Below are positions 1 through 6,279 of a stretch of 7,227 nt of DNA, piece by piece. The notes under the pieces were generated by a model. That model did not search any database, was not told where the DNA came from, and saw nothing but the letters and a program-made list of their open reading frames with translations. Each line of letters begins with the position of its first letter. The first letter of the stretch is position 1. The translations under genes were made by a program, and so were the position numbers. The stretch is from Akkermansia sp. (GTDB lineage Bacteria > Verrucomicrobiota > Verrucomicrobiia > Verrucomicrobiales > Akkermansiaceae), in contig JAGBZE010000214.1 in NCBI GenBank assembly GCA_017628435.1, positions 1-7,227 on the forward strand, in the 5' to 3' direction.

Positions 1-47
1 GACGACCGGTTTTGGAGACCAGCATTCTACCATTAAATTATCTTCCT
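1..47 (-). tRNA. tRNA-Trp (anticodon CCA), partial
   Basis: This is the 5' part of a tRNA read on the minus strand; the T arm and 3' acceptor strand lie beyond the left edge. Reading from 47 downward: acceptor strand AGGAAGA, then TA, a D arm containing AATGGTAG, and an anticodon stem CTGGT/ACCGG closing the loop CTCCAAA. Position 34-36 of that loop is CCA, which reads the UGG codon. The stretch GGTCTCCAAAACCGG matches the anticodon arm of E. coli tRNA-Trp as I remember it. It begins only 3 bases after the end of the tRNA-Leu, so the two are very probably processed from one precursor. In many bacteria tRNA-Trp precedes secE/nusG; that region is outside the window. Confidence 0.9.
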
Positions 48-50
48 AAT

Positions 51-137
51 TACTACCATCGACGGGACTCGAACCCGTACAGTCTAACCGACCGGGAGAT
101 TTTAAGTCTCCTGCGTCTACCATTCCGCCACTGTAGC
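51..137 (-). tRNA. tRNA-Leu (anticodon UAA)
   Basis: This is a type II tRNA with a long variable arm, read on the minus strand from 137. The parts in order are acceptor GCTACAG, D arm GCGGAATGGTAGACGC, anticodon stem GGAGA/TCTCC around loop CTTAAAA (anticodon TAA, reading UUA), variable stem CGGTC/GACTG, and T arm ACGGG-TTCGAGT-CCCGT. No CCA is encoded; the bases after the discriminator A are ATT. The 3' acceptor strand is irregular: between the T stem and the segment GTAGT that pairs with GCTAC there are five bases (CGATG) where two are expected. The 3' boundary at 51 is chosen to allow that pairing. The gene lies 57 bases downstream of the transglutaminase-like gene. Confidence 0.9.
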
Positions 138-157
138 ACAACTGCGCGGGTAATTGA

Positions 158-163
158 ATCATA
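158..163 (-). promoter_or_regulatory. Possible -10 element for the tRNA-Leu/tRNA-Trp pair
   Basis: On the minus strand TATGAT (five of six matches to TATAAT) ends 20 bases before the first base of tRNA-Leu, which would give a leader of roughly a dozen bases. I see no good -35 hexamer at 16-18 bases upstream. The site is therefore weak, and the tRNAs may instead be read through from hisS. Confidence 0.25.
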
Positions 164-169
164 TTCCCC

Positions 170-195
170 GCCGCATTGCAAGGAAAATATGCGGC
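170..195 (-). other. Stem-loop at the end of the transglutaminase-like gene
   Basis: The inverted repeat GCCGCAT (170-176) and ATGCGGC (189-195) makes a perfect 7-bp stem with a 12-base loop and overlaps the first base of the TAG stop. On the minus strand the stem is followed by GGGGAATATG rather than a T run, so it is not a standard intrinsic terminator. It could be an RNA-processing or 3'-stabilising hairpin, or chance. Confidence 0.3.
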
Positions 196-1268
196 TAAGA
201 GGAAAAGCTGACAATGACCGCACCAGCTGCTCCTTCCGGGCCAGTCCAATTGATGCGGCTGGGCATGGACGGATGAACGAAACGCTGAAGGTTGCGCTGG
301 AACTGAGCGGGGCTTCCGTACTGGGTCAGATAGCCCTCAAAACTGCTCAGTCCGCAAGAGTATGCACGGAGTGCAGCTCTCATGAAAGCATCAAAACTGG
401 TAAAATAAATATCCTTGCGGCGATAATATGAGGCTGTCTGTTTGCCGCTGGCCGGGTAGGCCGCACGATTCCAGCTATGGGTACGCACCATTTCGGCGTC
501 TGAAAGGCAGAAGTATGTATGCGAGAGGACGTTCCGGCTGTCATCTCCTACTATAGGATCATTCCAGGTAGCATCCACATGGTACCATTCCTTATCTATG
601 TAGACCAGATTCCAGGCATGCGGGCCACCAGCCTCTCCGGTGACGACACGGGCCGGAATACCGGCAATCTCCAACATAACGGATAAGGCCGAGCTGTATG
701 CCTCGCAGCTGCCACAGCCCTTACGCAGAAGATGCTCCACGGTATTGCCACCGGACTCCTCATAGCGTGAGCTCTGTATCAGGTAGTCATGAATAGCGAG
801 CAGTTTCTCGAAATCGCTCATGCCGGGATGCAGCAGCGTCTTTACTCGTTTAGCGGCAAGCTGGAGTACAGATTCCTCTACCCCACTCAAAGTGGAGCGG
901 AAGGCAGCATCACGCCAGGCAGCGCAAAGACGCACATAATCCCGGTATTCGAGAGTCATGGAAACCTGGCCGGTATTCAGAAACGCAGAGGTACACCGGC
1001 GGGCATATTCCCCCCATGTGCTTTCACCGATAAGTTCACGCCATTGGTTTTTCAGCTCTGCAGAAAGGCGAAAATTAATAGGGTTGCGGGCCGTGCGCAC
1101 CCAGTCAACAAAAAGCACATCCAACTGAGCCTTGGACTGCACCATAGGCTCGGGGTATTTCTGAATCCGCGCCTTCTCCGCCAGCGGCGCACTGCCCTCA
1201 GAAACAGCCGGGGCGCACTGCACAAGCAGTGCACCCGACAGAAAAAGAGGCATGATACGCCGTAGCAT
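195..1268 (-). CDS. Exported transglutaminase-like (papain-fold) protein
   Basis: This 357-residue protein has an N-terminal signal sequence (about 1-23: charged MLRRIM, then hydrophobic LFLSGALLV). Cys18 follows LLVQ, a poor lipobox, so both a lipoprotein and an ordinary secreted protein are possible. Residues about 140-240 form a transglutaminase-like core (PF01841 type) with the full triad: Cys188 in GCGSCEAY, His217 in PHAWN and Asp232 in VDATWNDP. Members of this superfamily can be proteases, peptidases or cross-linking enzymes; the substrate here cannot be told, but envelope or periplasmic action is likely. Besides Cys18 and Cys188 there are five other cysteines (92, 115, 185, 254, 305), which would allow disulfides. 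It lies directly after hisS, separated by 15 bases in the same frame. The ATG at 1268 is the first after the hisS stop, but the only good ribosome site is 20 bases away, so a CTG start at 1280 is an alternative. Confidence 0.85.
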   Translation of the reverse strand: MLRRIMPLFLSGALLVQCAPAVSEGSAPLAEKARIQKYPEPMVQSKAQLDVLFVDWVRTARNPINFRLSAELKNQWRELIGESTWGEYARRCTSAFLNTGQVSMTLEYRDYVRLCAAWRDAAFRSTLSGVEESVLQLAAKRVKTLLHPGMSDFEKLLAIHDYLIQSSRYEESGGNTVEHLLRKGCGSCEAYSSALSVMLEIAGIPARVVTGEAGGPHAWNLVYIDKEWYHVDATWNDPIVGDDSRNVLSHTYFCLSDAEMVRTHSWNRAAYPASGKQTASYYRRKDIYFTSFDAFMRAALRAYSCGLSSFEGYLTQYGSPAQFQRNLQRFVHPSMPSRINWTGPEGAAGAVIVSFSS

Positions 1269-1283
1269 GAAGCTATGCAGGAT

Positions 1284-2558
1284 CTACACCTCCTCGCCAT
1301 CACCCAGCAGCTCAGCCATAAGCCCGTTGGGCGATGCATGCATGGATTCGCGAGTCGTCATGTTCTTAAGCTCCAGATCCGGATACTCGGAGCCGATGAT
1401 AACGGCATAATGGGCACCAATCTTCTCAGCACGCTTCAGCTGGTTGCCCATCTTGGCAGGAGCAAGCGGCAGATCCACGCGCAGGCCGGCATCGCGCAGG
1501 GCGGAAGCCAGAGCCAGCATCTGCGGGCGCTTCTCCGGAGCAGCCAGCACCATGCAGACATCTACGTTGCTGGTCTTAAGCGCGGCATCGCGCAGGGCGC
1601 TGGCAGCCGGGCAAGCCTCGATGAGATGAGCAATCACGGCATCACCCATAGCAAAGCCCGTGGCGGGCATATCCACAGCGCCATTGGAAAGAGTGGAAAC
1701 GAGGCCGTTGTAGCGACCACCACCAGCCACAGCACGCAGGGTATGTCCCTTGTCGAAAATCTCAAACACCAGCCCGGTGTAATAAGCCAGGCCACGCACC
1801 ACGGAGAGGTCAAGCTTCACGTAATCCTCCAGGCCGCGCGCCTGAAGTTCTTCCAGCACAGCATCGTAGCGCGGAGAGCAACCGGCGGGGGGATTGGCAA
1901 TAAAGTTCACCAGATCCTCACGCTTCATACCAAAGGCATCCAGCTTCTCCTGGCAGTACTCGGGACGGTCACGCTCAAACTTATCAATAATAGCCAGAAA
2001 ATCCGGCACGCGCTCCTCAGCCACACCGTTATCGGCGGCATACCTGAGCCACACCTCGCGGTCTGAAATGCGCACCACGAAATCATCTGCCGTAAAACCG
2101 AACTCGCGCATGCAGTCAATCGCAAGAGAAATCAGTTCAGCATCAGAGCCTTCACCGGGCTCTCCCAGAATATCAGCATTGAATTGTACGAACTCGCGCA
2201 GACGCCCCTTCTGAGGCTTCTCATAGCGGAAGCAGGAGCCGATTTCGAACCACTTAAGCGGCTTGGTGTATTCACGCTGGTAGGCAGCAGCAATACGGCC
2301 GAGGGAAGCGGTGAGCTCCGGGCGCACGGTAATATCGCGCTCGCCCTGGTCCTTAAAACGGAAGAGCTGAGTAGGCAGTTCACCGCCGGACTTCTTCAAG
2401 TACAGCTCCGTGGATTCAATGGTGGGTGCCTCCCATTCCACAAAGCCGTAACGATGCGCCACACGCCGCCACGTGTTGAACAGATAGTTACGGAAGGCGC
2501 ATTCCTGCGGAGCAAAATCGCGGAATCCGGGCAGCGGTTGGAATCGTGCGTCAGGCAT
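1284..2558 (-). CDS. hisS: Histidine--tRNA ligase (HisRS)
   Basis: This enzyme charges tRNA-His with histidine in the cytoplasm using ATP. At 424 residues it is the usual bacterial length. Class II signatures run in order: motif 1 around 40-52 (Pro45), motif 2 at about 104-132 beginning FEIGSCFRYE with Arg111, the HisA histidine-binding motif SVVRGLAYYTG at 252-262, a glycine-rich AVAGGGRYNG at 276-285, motif 3 at about 297-312, and a C-terminal anticodon-binding domain from about 331. The start MPDARFQPLPGFRDF fits the family N terminus. Two classical catalytic positions differ from E. coli: RGLDYY is RGLAYY, and the motif 3 GLER segment is GDAV, so the usual motif 3 arginine is absent. I recall the same pattern in plant organellar HisRS and some other bacteria, so this is probably a functional subtype, not decay. 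No Shine-Dalgarno precedes the ATG; a strong sigma-70-type promoter lies 41 bases upstream. Confidence 0.97.
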   Translation of the reverse strand: MPDARFQPLPGFRDFAPQECAFRNYLFNTWRRVAHRYGFVEWEAPTIESTELYLKKSGGELPTQLFRFKDQGERDITVRPELTASLGRIAAAYQREYTKPLKWFEIGSCFRYEKPQKGRLREFVQFNADILGEPGEGSDAELISLAIDCMREFGFTADDFVVRISDREVWLRYAADNGVAEERVPDFLAIIDKFERDRPEYCQEKLDAFGMKREDLVNFIANPPAGCSPRYDAVLEELQARGLEDYVKLDLSVVRGLAYYTGLVFEIFDKGHTLRAVAGGGRYNGLVSTLSNGAVDMPATGFAMGDAVIAHLIEACPAASALRDAALKTSNVDVCMVLAAPEKRPQMLALASALRDAGLRVDLPLAPAKMGNQLKRAEKIGAHYAVIIGSEYPDLELKNMTTRESMHASPNGLMAELLGDGEEV

Positions 2559-2599
2559 AATCGTGTGAATGAGGGATTAAAATATTTGTTACGCGCCCC

Positions 2600-2627
2600 A
2601 TTATACCTGATTCTGCTGCCATGGCAA
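2600..2627 (-). promoter_or_regulatory. Sigma-70-type promoter of hisS
   Basis: On the minus strand TTGCCA (2622-2627) and a perfect TATAAT (2600-2605) are separated by 16 bases. The expected transcription start near 2593 gives a leader of about 35 bases before the hisS ATG. This is the best promoter in the window and would drive hisS, the transglutaminase-like gene and possibly both tRNAs. Confidence 0.7.
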
Positions 2628-2729
2628 GCGCAGAGCGCGTTCGCAGGCATTTATGTCATGTCAGAAATTTGGAGGATACATTATTTGAACACAAGGCGAG
2701 TCATATGCGTCAACTGACATTGTACAAAC

Positions 2730-2757
2730 TTGCCAAAACGCGCCCAGATGGTAGACT
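2730..2757 (+). promoter_or_regulatory. Possible promoter of the moxR operon
   Basis: TTGCCA (2730-2735) and TAGACT (2752-2757, four of six matches to TATAAT) are separated by 16 bases, the same -35 and spacing as the hisS promoter. Transcription would begin near 2764, leaving a leader of only about 12 bases before the moxR ATG, without a Shine-Dalgarno. A palindrome TTGTACAA (2720-2727) lies just upstream of the -35 and could be an operator, though an 8-base palindrome alone is weak evidence. Confidence 0.35.
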
Positions 2758-2775
2758 GGTGCGCAATCCACGACC

Positions 2776-3759
2776 ATGAACACACAGGAATTCAACGAAC
2801 AAATTGCGCAGAAATCCGCATGGGTGAGCGCAGTCAAACAGGAAATGGCCAAGGTGGTAGTAGGCCAGCAGAAGCTGGTGAACCGCCTGATTCTGAGTCT
2901 GCTCTGCAAGGGCCACGTGCTGCTGGAGGGTGTACCGGGTCTGGCAAAAACCCTTTCTGTGAAAGCGCTTGCCGGCACCATGCAGGCTGCGTTCTCCCGC
3001 ATTCAGTTCACGCCGGACCTGCTGCCCGCAGACCTGCTGGGCACCATGATTTACAACCCGGAGGAGCGCCAGTTCACCGCCAAGAAGGGCCCTGTCTTTG
3101 CCAACCTGATTCTGGCAGACGAAATCAACCGAGCCCCGGCCAAGGTGCAGAGCGCCCTGCTGGAAGCCATGCAGGAACGCCAGGTGACCCTGGGCGAGTG
3201 CAGTTATCCCCTGCCCAATCCCTTCCTGGTGCTTGCCACGCAGAACCCCATTGAGCAGGAAGGCACCTACCAGCTGCCCGAAGCTCAGCTGGACCGTTTC
3301 CTCTTCAAGGTGGTGGTGGATTATCCCACCCGCGATGAAGAGCTGAAGGTGCTGGAAATGATGAGCAGCACCACGGCCACGCCCCGCACCAGCCAGGTGG
3401 TGACCGTGCAGGATATTGAGGAATCACGCGCGCTCATGGATCAGATTTTCATCGACCCCGCCGTGCAGCGTTACATTGTGGATCTGGTACGCGCCACCCG
3501 TAACCCGGAGAAGGTGGACACCCGCCTGGAGGGTCTGGTACGCGCCGGTGCCTCCCCGCGTGCCACCATCAACATCGCCCTGGCTGCCAAGGCTCTGGCC
3601 TTCACCCGCCAGCGTGGCTATGTGACCCCGCAGGATGTGAAAGACCTGGCGCATGATATCCTGCGCCACCGCATTCTGCTGTCCTACGAGGCCGAAGCAG
3701 CCAACAAGACCAGCGACAACGTTATCGACAGCATTCTCTCGAAGGTTCCCGTGCCGTAA
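2776..3759 (+). CDS. MoxR-family AAA+ ATPase
   Basis: This is a cytoplasmic AAA+ ATPase of the MoxR class (AAA_3 type), a group thought to act as chaperones for VWA-domain and DUF58 partners. Its 327 residues match the family length. ATP-site motifs are intact: Walker A GVPGLAKT at 52-59, Walker B LILADEINR at 111-119, sensor 1 ATQNP at 154-158, an arginine-finger candidate Arg174 in EAQLDRF, and sensor 2 GASPRAT at 258-264. It has no membrane segment. It is first in a run of five genes, with 6 bases to the DUF58 gene, so it is co-transcribed with its likely clients. The start MNTQEFNEQI was chosen because it places the conserved VVVGQQ helix (27-32) where it belongs. No Shine-Dalgarno precedes it. 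Confidence 0.95.
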   Translation: MNTQEFNEQIAQKSAWVSAVKQEMAKVVVGQQKLVNRLILSLLCKGHVLLEGVPGLAKTLSVKALAGTMQAAFSRIQFTPDLLPADLLGTMIYNPEERQFTAKKGPVFANLILADEINRAPAKVQSALLEAMQERQVTLGECSYPLPNPFLVLATQNPIEQEGTYQLPEAQLDRFLFKVVVDYPTRDEELKVLEMMSSTTATPRTSQVVTVQDIEESRALMDQIFIDPAVQRYIVDLVRATRNPEKVDTRLEGLVRAGASPRATINIALAAKALAFTRQRGYVTPQDVKDLAHDILRHRILLSYEAEAANKTSDNVIDSILSKVPVP

Positions 3760-3765
3760 ACCGCT

Positions 3766-4656
3766 ATGGACAGAACGCAGGAAATCATGGAAAAGGTGCG
3801 CCGCATTGAGTTGCAGGCTCGCCGCATGTCTACCGCTACCTTTGCCGGGCAGTACCGCTCCGGCTTCCGGGGGCAGGGGTTGGATTTCGATGATTTCCGC
3901 GAATACCGCGCCGGGGATGAACCCCGCTTCATCGACTGGAAGGTGACTGCCCGCACGGGCACACCCTATGTGCGTACCTTCCACGAAGAACGCGAACAAG
4001 TGCTGCTGCTGGCCGTGGATATAAGCGGCAGCATGGATTACGCCAGCGCCGGCATTGAGGACACCAAGCGCGAATACGCCGCCCGCATTGCCGCCGTGCT
4101 TTCCTACAGCGCCGCGCTGAATGGTGATAAGGTGGGACTGTTGCTTTTTGGTCACAAGCCGCATTTCTACCTCCCCCCCGCCAAGGGAATGAAGCAGTGC
4201 CAGCGCATTGTGCGCGAAATCCTGAGCGCCCCCAGTGCCGGCAGCGATGATACCGTGGAGGAAGTGGCCGCAGAGATTCTGCGCACGCAGCGCAAGAGCG
4301 CCATGGTTTTCCTCATCAGCGATTTCCTGGCCAGTGTCGATAAGCAGGCCATCGGCAAGCTGAACTTCCGGCACGAGCTTATTCCCGTGCGCGTGAATGA
4401 CCCGGCTGAAATTGAACTGCCCCCGGCAGGCCGCATCTGCTTCCGCGACCCCGAAAGCGGCGAGCTTTTCGAGGGCGACCTGAGCGACAAGCAGCTGCGC
4501 CAGGCGCACCACAAGGCCATGCAGATGCACCGTGTGGAATGGCAGCGGGTTTTCAACCAGCTGGGTATCGATTCGCTAGACCTGCTCACCACTCAGGATT
4601 TCATTCCGGCGCTGCGCAAGTTGTTCAACCGCCGCAGCCGCGTATTTGCTCACTAA
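3766..4656 (+). CDS. DUF58 domain protein (cytoplasmic VWA-like)
   Basis: This 296-residue protein has no membrane segment. It carries the DUF58 signature: FAGQYRSGFRGQGLDF at 26-41, followed by REYRAGDEPRFIDW at 45-58 and TARTGTPYVRTFHEER at 61-76. After it comes a VWA-like fold with a metal-site motif DISGS (85-89) and a later acidic loop LISDF (183-187). DUF58 proteins are nearly always found beside MoxR ATPases and are thought to be their substrates or adaptors; the biochemical role is unknown. The gene lies 6 bases after moxR and 6 bases before the next gene. Both junctions read TAA-ACCGC(T/C)-ATGG and lack a Shine-Dalgarno, so translation probably continues from the upstream gene. Family assignment is secure; function is not. 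Confidence 0.93.
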   Translation: MDRTQEIMEKVRRIELQARRMSTATFAGQYRSGFRGQGLDFDDFREYRAGDEPRFIDWKVTARTGTPYVRTFHEEREQVLLLAVDISGSMDYASAGIEDTKREYAARIAAVLSYSAALNGDKVGLLLFGHKPHFYLPPAKGMKQCQRIVREILSAPSAGSDDTVEEVAAEILRTQRKSAMVFLISDFLASVDKQAIGKLNFRHELIPVRVNDPAEIELPPAGRICFRDPESGELFEGDLSDKQLRQAHHKAMQMHRVEWQRVFNQLGIDSLDLLTTQDFIPALRKLFNRRSRVFAH

Positions 4657-4662
4657 ACCGCC

Positions 4663-5211
4663 ATGGGTAACGATATTTTACAGGCCATTCCCGTACTGGA
4701 AAATGATATTCCTGCAGATCAGTTCCTGGTGCAGGATTTCTGGGAACCGCTGGGCTGGGCATGCGCCGTGCTCATTCCCCTGGCCGTGCTGACGGCATGG
4801 TGGATGTACCGCCGCAGAAAACGCTGCACAGTAAGCAGCATCACCCCGCTGCAGGAAGCCCTGAACGAACTGAAGGAACTGGATGCCCAGCTGCCGCCCA
4901 TGCGCGAATGCTCGCTGCGCCTGTCCATGATTCTGCGCTCCTTCCTGGCCGGGCAGACCCAGGATTCTGCCCTGTACGAAACGCACGAGGAATTCTCCCA
5001 GCGCATTGATTCGCTCGCCAGCGTGCCGATGAGCTGCCAGCTGGAGACGCGCGACATGCTGGAGATGCTGGCTGAGTTCAAATACGCCGGAGCCATGGAG
5101 CACGACCCCACCCGCGCCCACACACTCATTGAACAGGCCCGGGAGCTGGTGTGCCGCATCAGCAAGGCCTATCTGGAGGAACAGAAGAAAAAAGAGGAGG
5201 TGCGCGCATGA
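4663..5211 (+). CDS. Small single-span membrane protein, DUF4381-like
   Basis: This 182-residue protein has a short polar N terminus, one hydrophobic span at about 29-49 (from PLGWACAVLI to TAWWMY) and the basic cluster RRRKR at 50-54, predicting N-out/C-in topology. The cytoplasmic part (about 60-175) looks helical and carries THEEFSQRID and EFKYAG segments typical of small proteins placed between DUF58 and BatA genes. Position, length and layout match the DUF4381 family, but I cannot confirm this without a profile search. It has no enzymatic motif. It may link the cytoplasmic MoxR/DUF58 pair to the membrane VWA proteins (inference). Its last codons (QKKKEEVRA) also encode the ribosome site of the next gene, and its TGA stop overlaps the next ATG by 4 bases. 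Confidence 0.8.
   Translation: MGNDILQAIPVLENDIPADQFLVQDFWEPLGWACAVLIPLAVLTAWWMYRRRKRCTVSSITPLQEALNELKELDAQLPPMRECSLRLSMILRSFLAGQTQDSALYETHEEFSQRIDSLASVPMSCQLETRDMLEMLAEFKYAGAMEHDPTRAHTLIEQARELVCRISKAYLEEQKKKEEVRA
5195..5201 (+). promoter_or_regulatory. Shine-Dalgarno sequence of the batA-like gene
   Basis: A full AGGAGGT lies 6 bases before the ATG at 5208. It decides the start: an earlier in-frame ATG at 5151 would add 19 residues lying inside the upstream gene, and those residues do not resemble a BatA N terminus. It is the only ideally spaced strong ribosome site before an ATG in this operon. Confidence 0.8.
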
Positions 5212-6269
5212 TGCTTGCCACCACCCAGTCGGCCATGGAGGCTACCCGCGAGTTCACCTTTGCCCAGCCGGGCTGGTTGTGGGCGCTGCCTGCTGTGCTG
5301 CTCTTCCTTTTCCTGCGCCGCCGCAGCGGCACCACGGCCAGCCTCGTGCACCCCACCATCCGCTTTGCGGCCGCCAGTCTGAAGCGACCGTCCACCCTGG
5401 CAGGTCGCTTCGGCCCCATCTGCCTTGTTCTGGCCATGGCCTCGCTCATTGTAGCTCTGGCACGCCCGCAATGGAAGAACCAGCACACGGAGGACACCGT
5501 GAGCGGTATCGACATCATGATTGCCTGCGACCTTTCCGGCTCCATGGCCAGTCAGGATATGCTCTTCACCGCGCAGGACAGTCTGGGCCGCAAGCAGCGC
5601 ACGGCTATCGACCGTCTTACCGCCGCCAAGTACGTTATCAGCGAATTCATTTCCGGGCGCCCGAATGACCGCATCGGTCTGGTGGCCTTTGCAGGCAAGG
5701 CCAAACTCTGCAGCCCGCTTACGCTCGACCACGGCATCGTCCGGTACATCATCCGGGAATTTTATCTGGCAGACGATCGTCGCCCCGGTTACATTGCCGA
5801 GGACGGCACCGCCATCGGCACAGCCATTGCCTCCGCAGCCCTGCGCCTGGACGAGCGAAAGGAAACCAAGAGCAAAGTCATTATTCTGGTGACCGACGGT
5901 ATGAGCAACCGCGGCAGCATCTCCCCCGTTGATGCCGCGAAGCAGGCTGCCGAGCTGGGCATCAAGATTTTCACCATCGCCATCGGCAAGGATGAGCGAC
6001 TTTCCCGCTACACGGCCAATGTGGATACCTTCGATGAAAAGACGCTGAAGGAAATTGCACGCCTTACCGGCGGCCAGTTCTACCGCGCCAGCAGCGGCGC
6101 GCGCCTGCAGAAGGCTTTCGAGAGCATCGACAAGCTGGAAAAGACAGAGGCTAAGCGCCGCACGCTTATCAGCTTCGATGAATTGTTCCCCTGGCCGCTG
6201 GCCGCCGCCGCCCTTTTCCTGGTTCTGGGTATTGCGCTGAACTTTGCCCGCCCCAGACCCGCACCATAA
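5208..6269 (+). CDS. batA: BatA-like membrane VWA protein
   Basis: Starting at 5208 the protein has 353 residues. The BatA layout is clear: an N-terminal span at about 22-37 (PGWLWALPAVLLFLFL), a second at about 68-86 ending in ALARPQW, a periplasmic VWA domain at about 100-290, and a C-terminal span at about 328-346. The metal-ion-dependent adhesion site is complete: DLSGS at 108-112, Thr201 in EDGTAIG, and Asp230 in VTDG. The loop between DLSGSM and DRLTAAK is 12 residues longer than in the next gene's product. Bat proteins were named for Bacteroides aerotolerance; in this family they are presumed to work with MoxR in envelope or oxidative stress, by an unknown mechanism. The ATGA overlap with the preceding gene and the strong ribosome site indicate coupled, efficient translation. 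A second ATG follows immediately at 5211. Confidence 0.92.
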   Translation: MMLATTQSAMEATREFTFAQPGWLWALPAVLLFLFLRRRSGTTASLVHPTIRFAAASLKRPSTLAGRFGPICLVLAMASLIVALARPQWKNQHTEDTVSGIDIMIACDLSGSMASQDMLFTAQDSLGRKQRTAIDRLTAAKYVISEFISGRPNDRIGLVAFAGKAKLCSPLTLDHGIVRYIIREFYLADDRRPGYIAEDGTAIGTAIASAALRLDERKETKSKVIILVTDGMSNRGSISPVDAAKQAAELGIKIFTIAIGKDERLSRYTANVDTFDEKTLKEIARLTGGQFYRASSGARLQKAFESIDKLEKTEAKRRTLISFDELFPWPLAAAALFLVLGIALNFARPRPAP

Positions 6270-6279
6270 TAATCTTGCC

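Noticed and set aside
46..249. A 67-codon minus-strand frame running through tRNA-Leu
   Set aside because: Its sequence (SGGMVDAGDLKSPG) is the typical mistranslation of a leucine tRNA.
1275..2066. A 263-codon plus-strand frame over hisS
   Set aside because: It is antisense to a clear HisRS and has no recognisable motif.
2559..2775. A riboswitch or T-box upstream of hisS
   Set aside because: The hisS leader predicted from the promoter is only about 35 bases, too short for a T-box, and no T-box sequence is visible.
3424..4530. A 368-codon open frame antisense to moxR and the DUF58 gene
   Set aside because: It mirrors two genes with clear family motifs; long antisense frames are expected with GC-rich third positions. 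The translation shows no recognisable domain.
5151..5207. A 19-residue N-terminal extension of the batA-like gene from an ATG at 5151
   Set aside because: It lies inside the upstream gene, lacks a ribosome site, and the ATG at 5208 has an ideal AGGAGGT.
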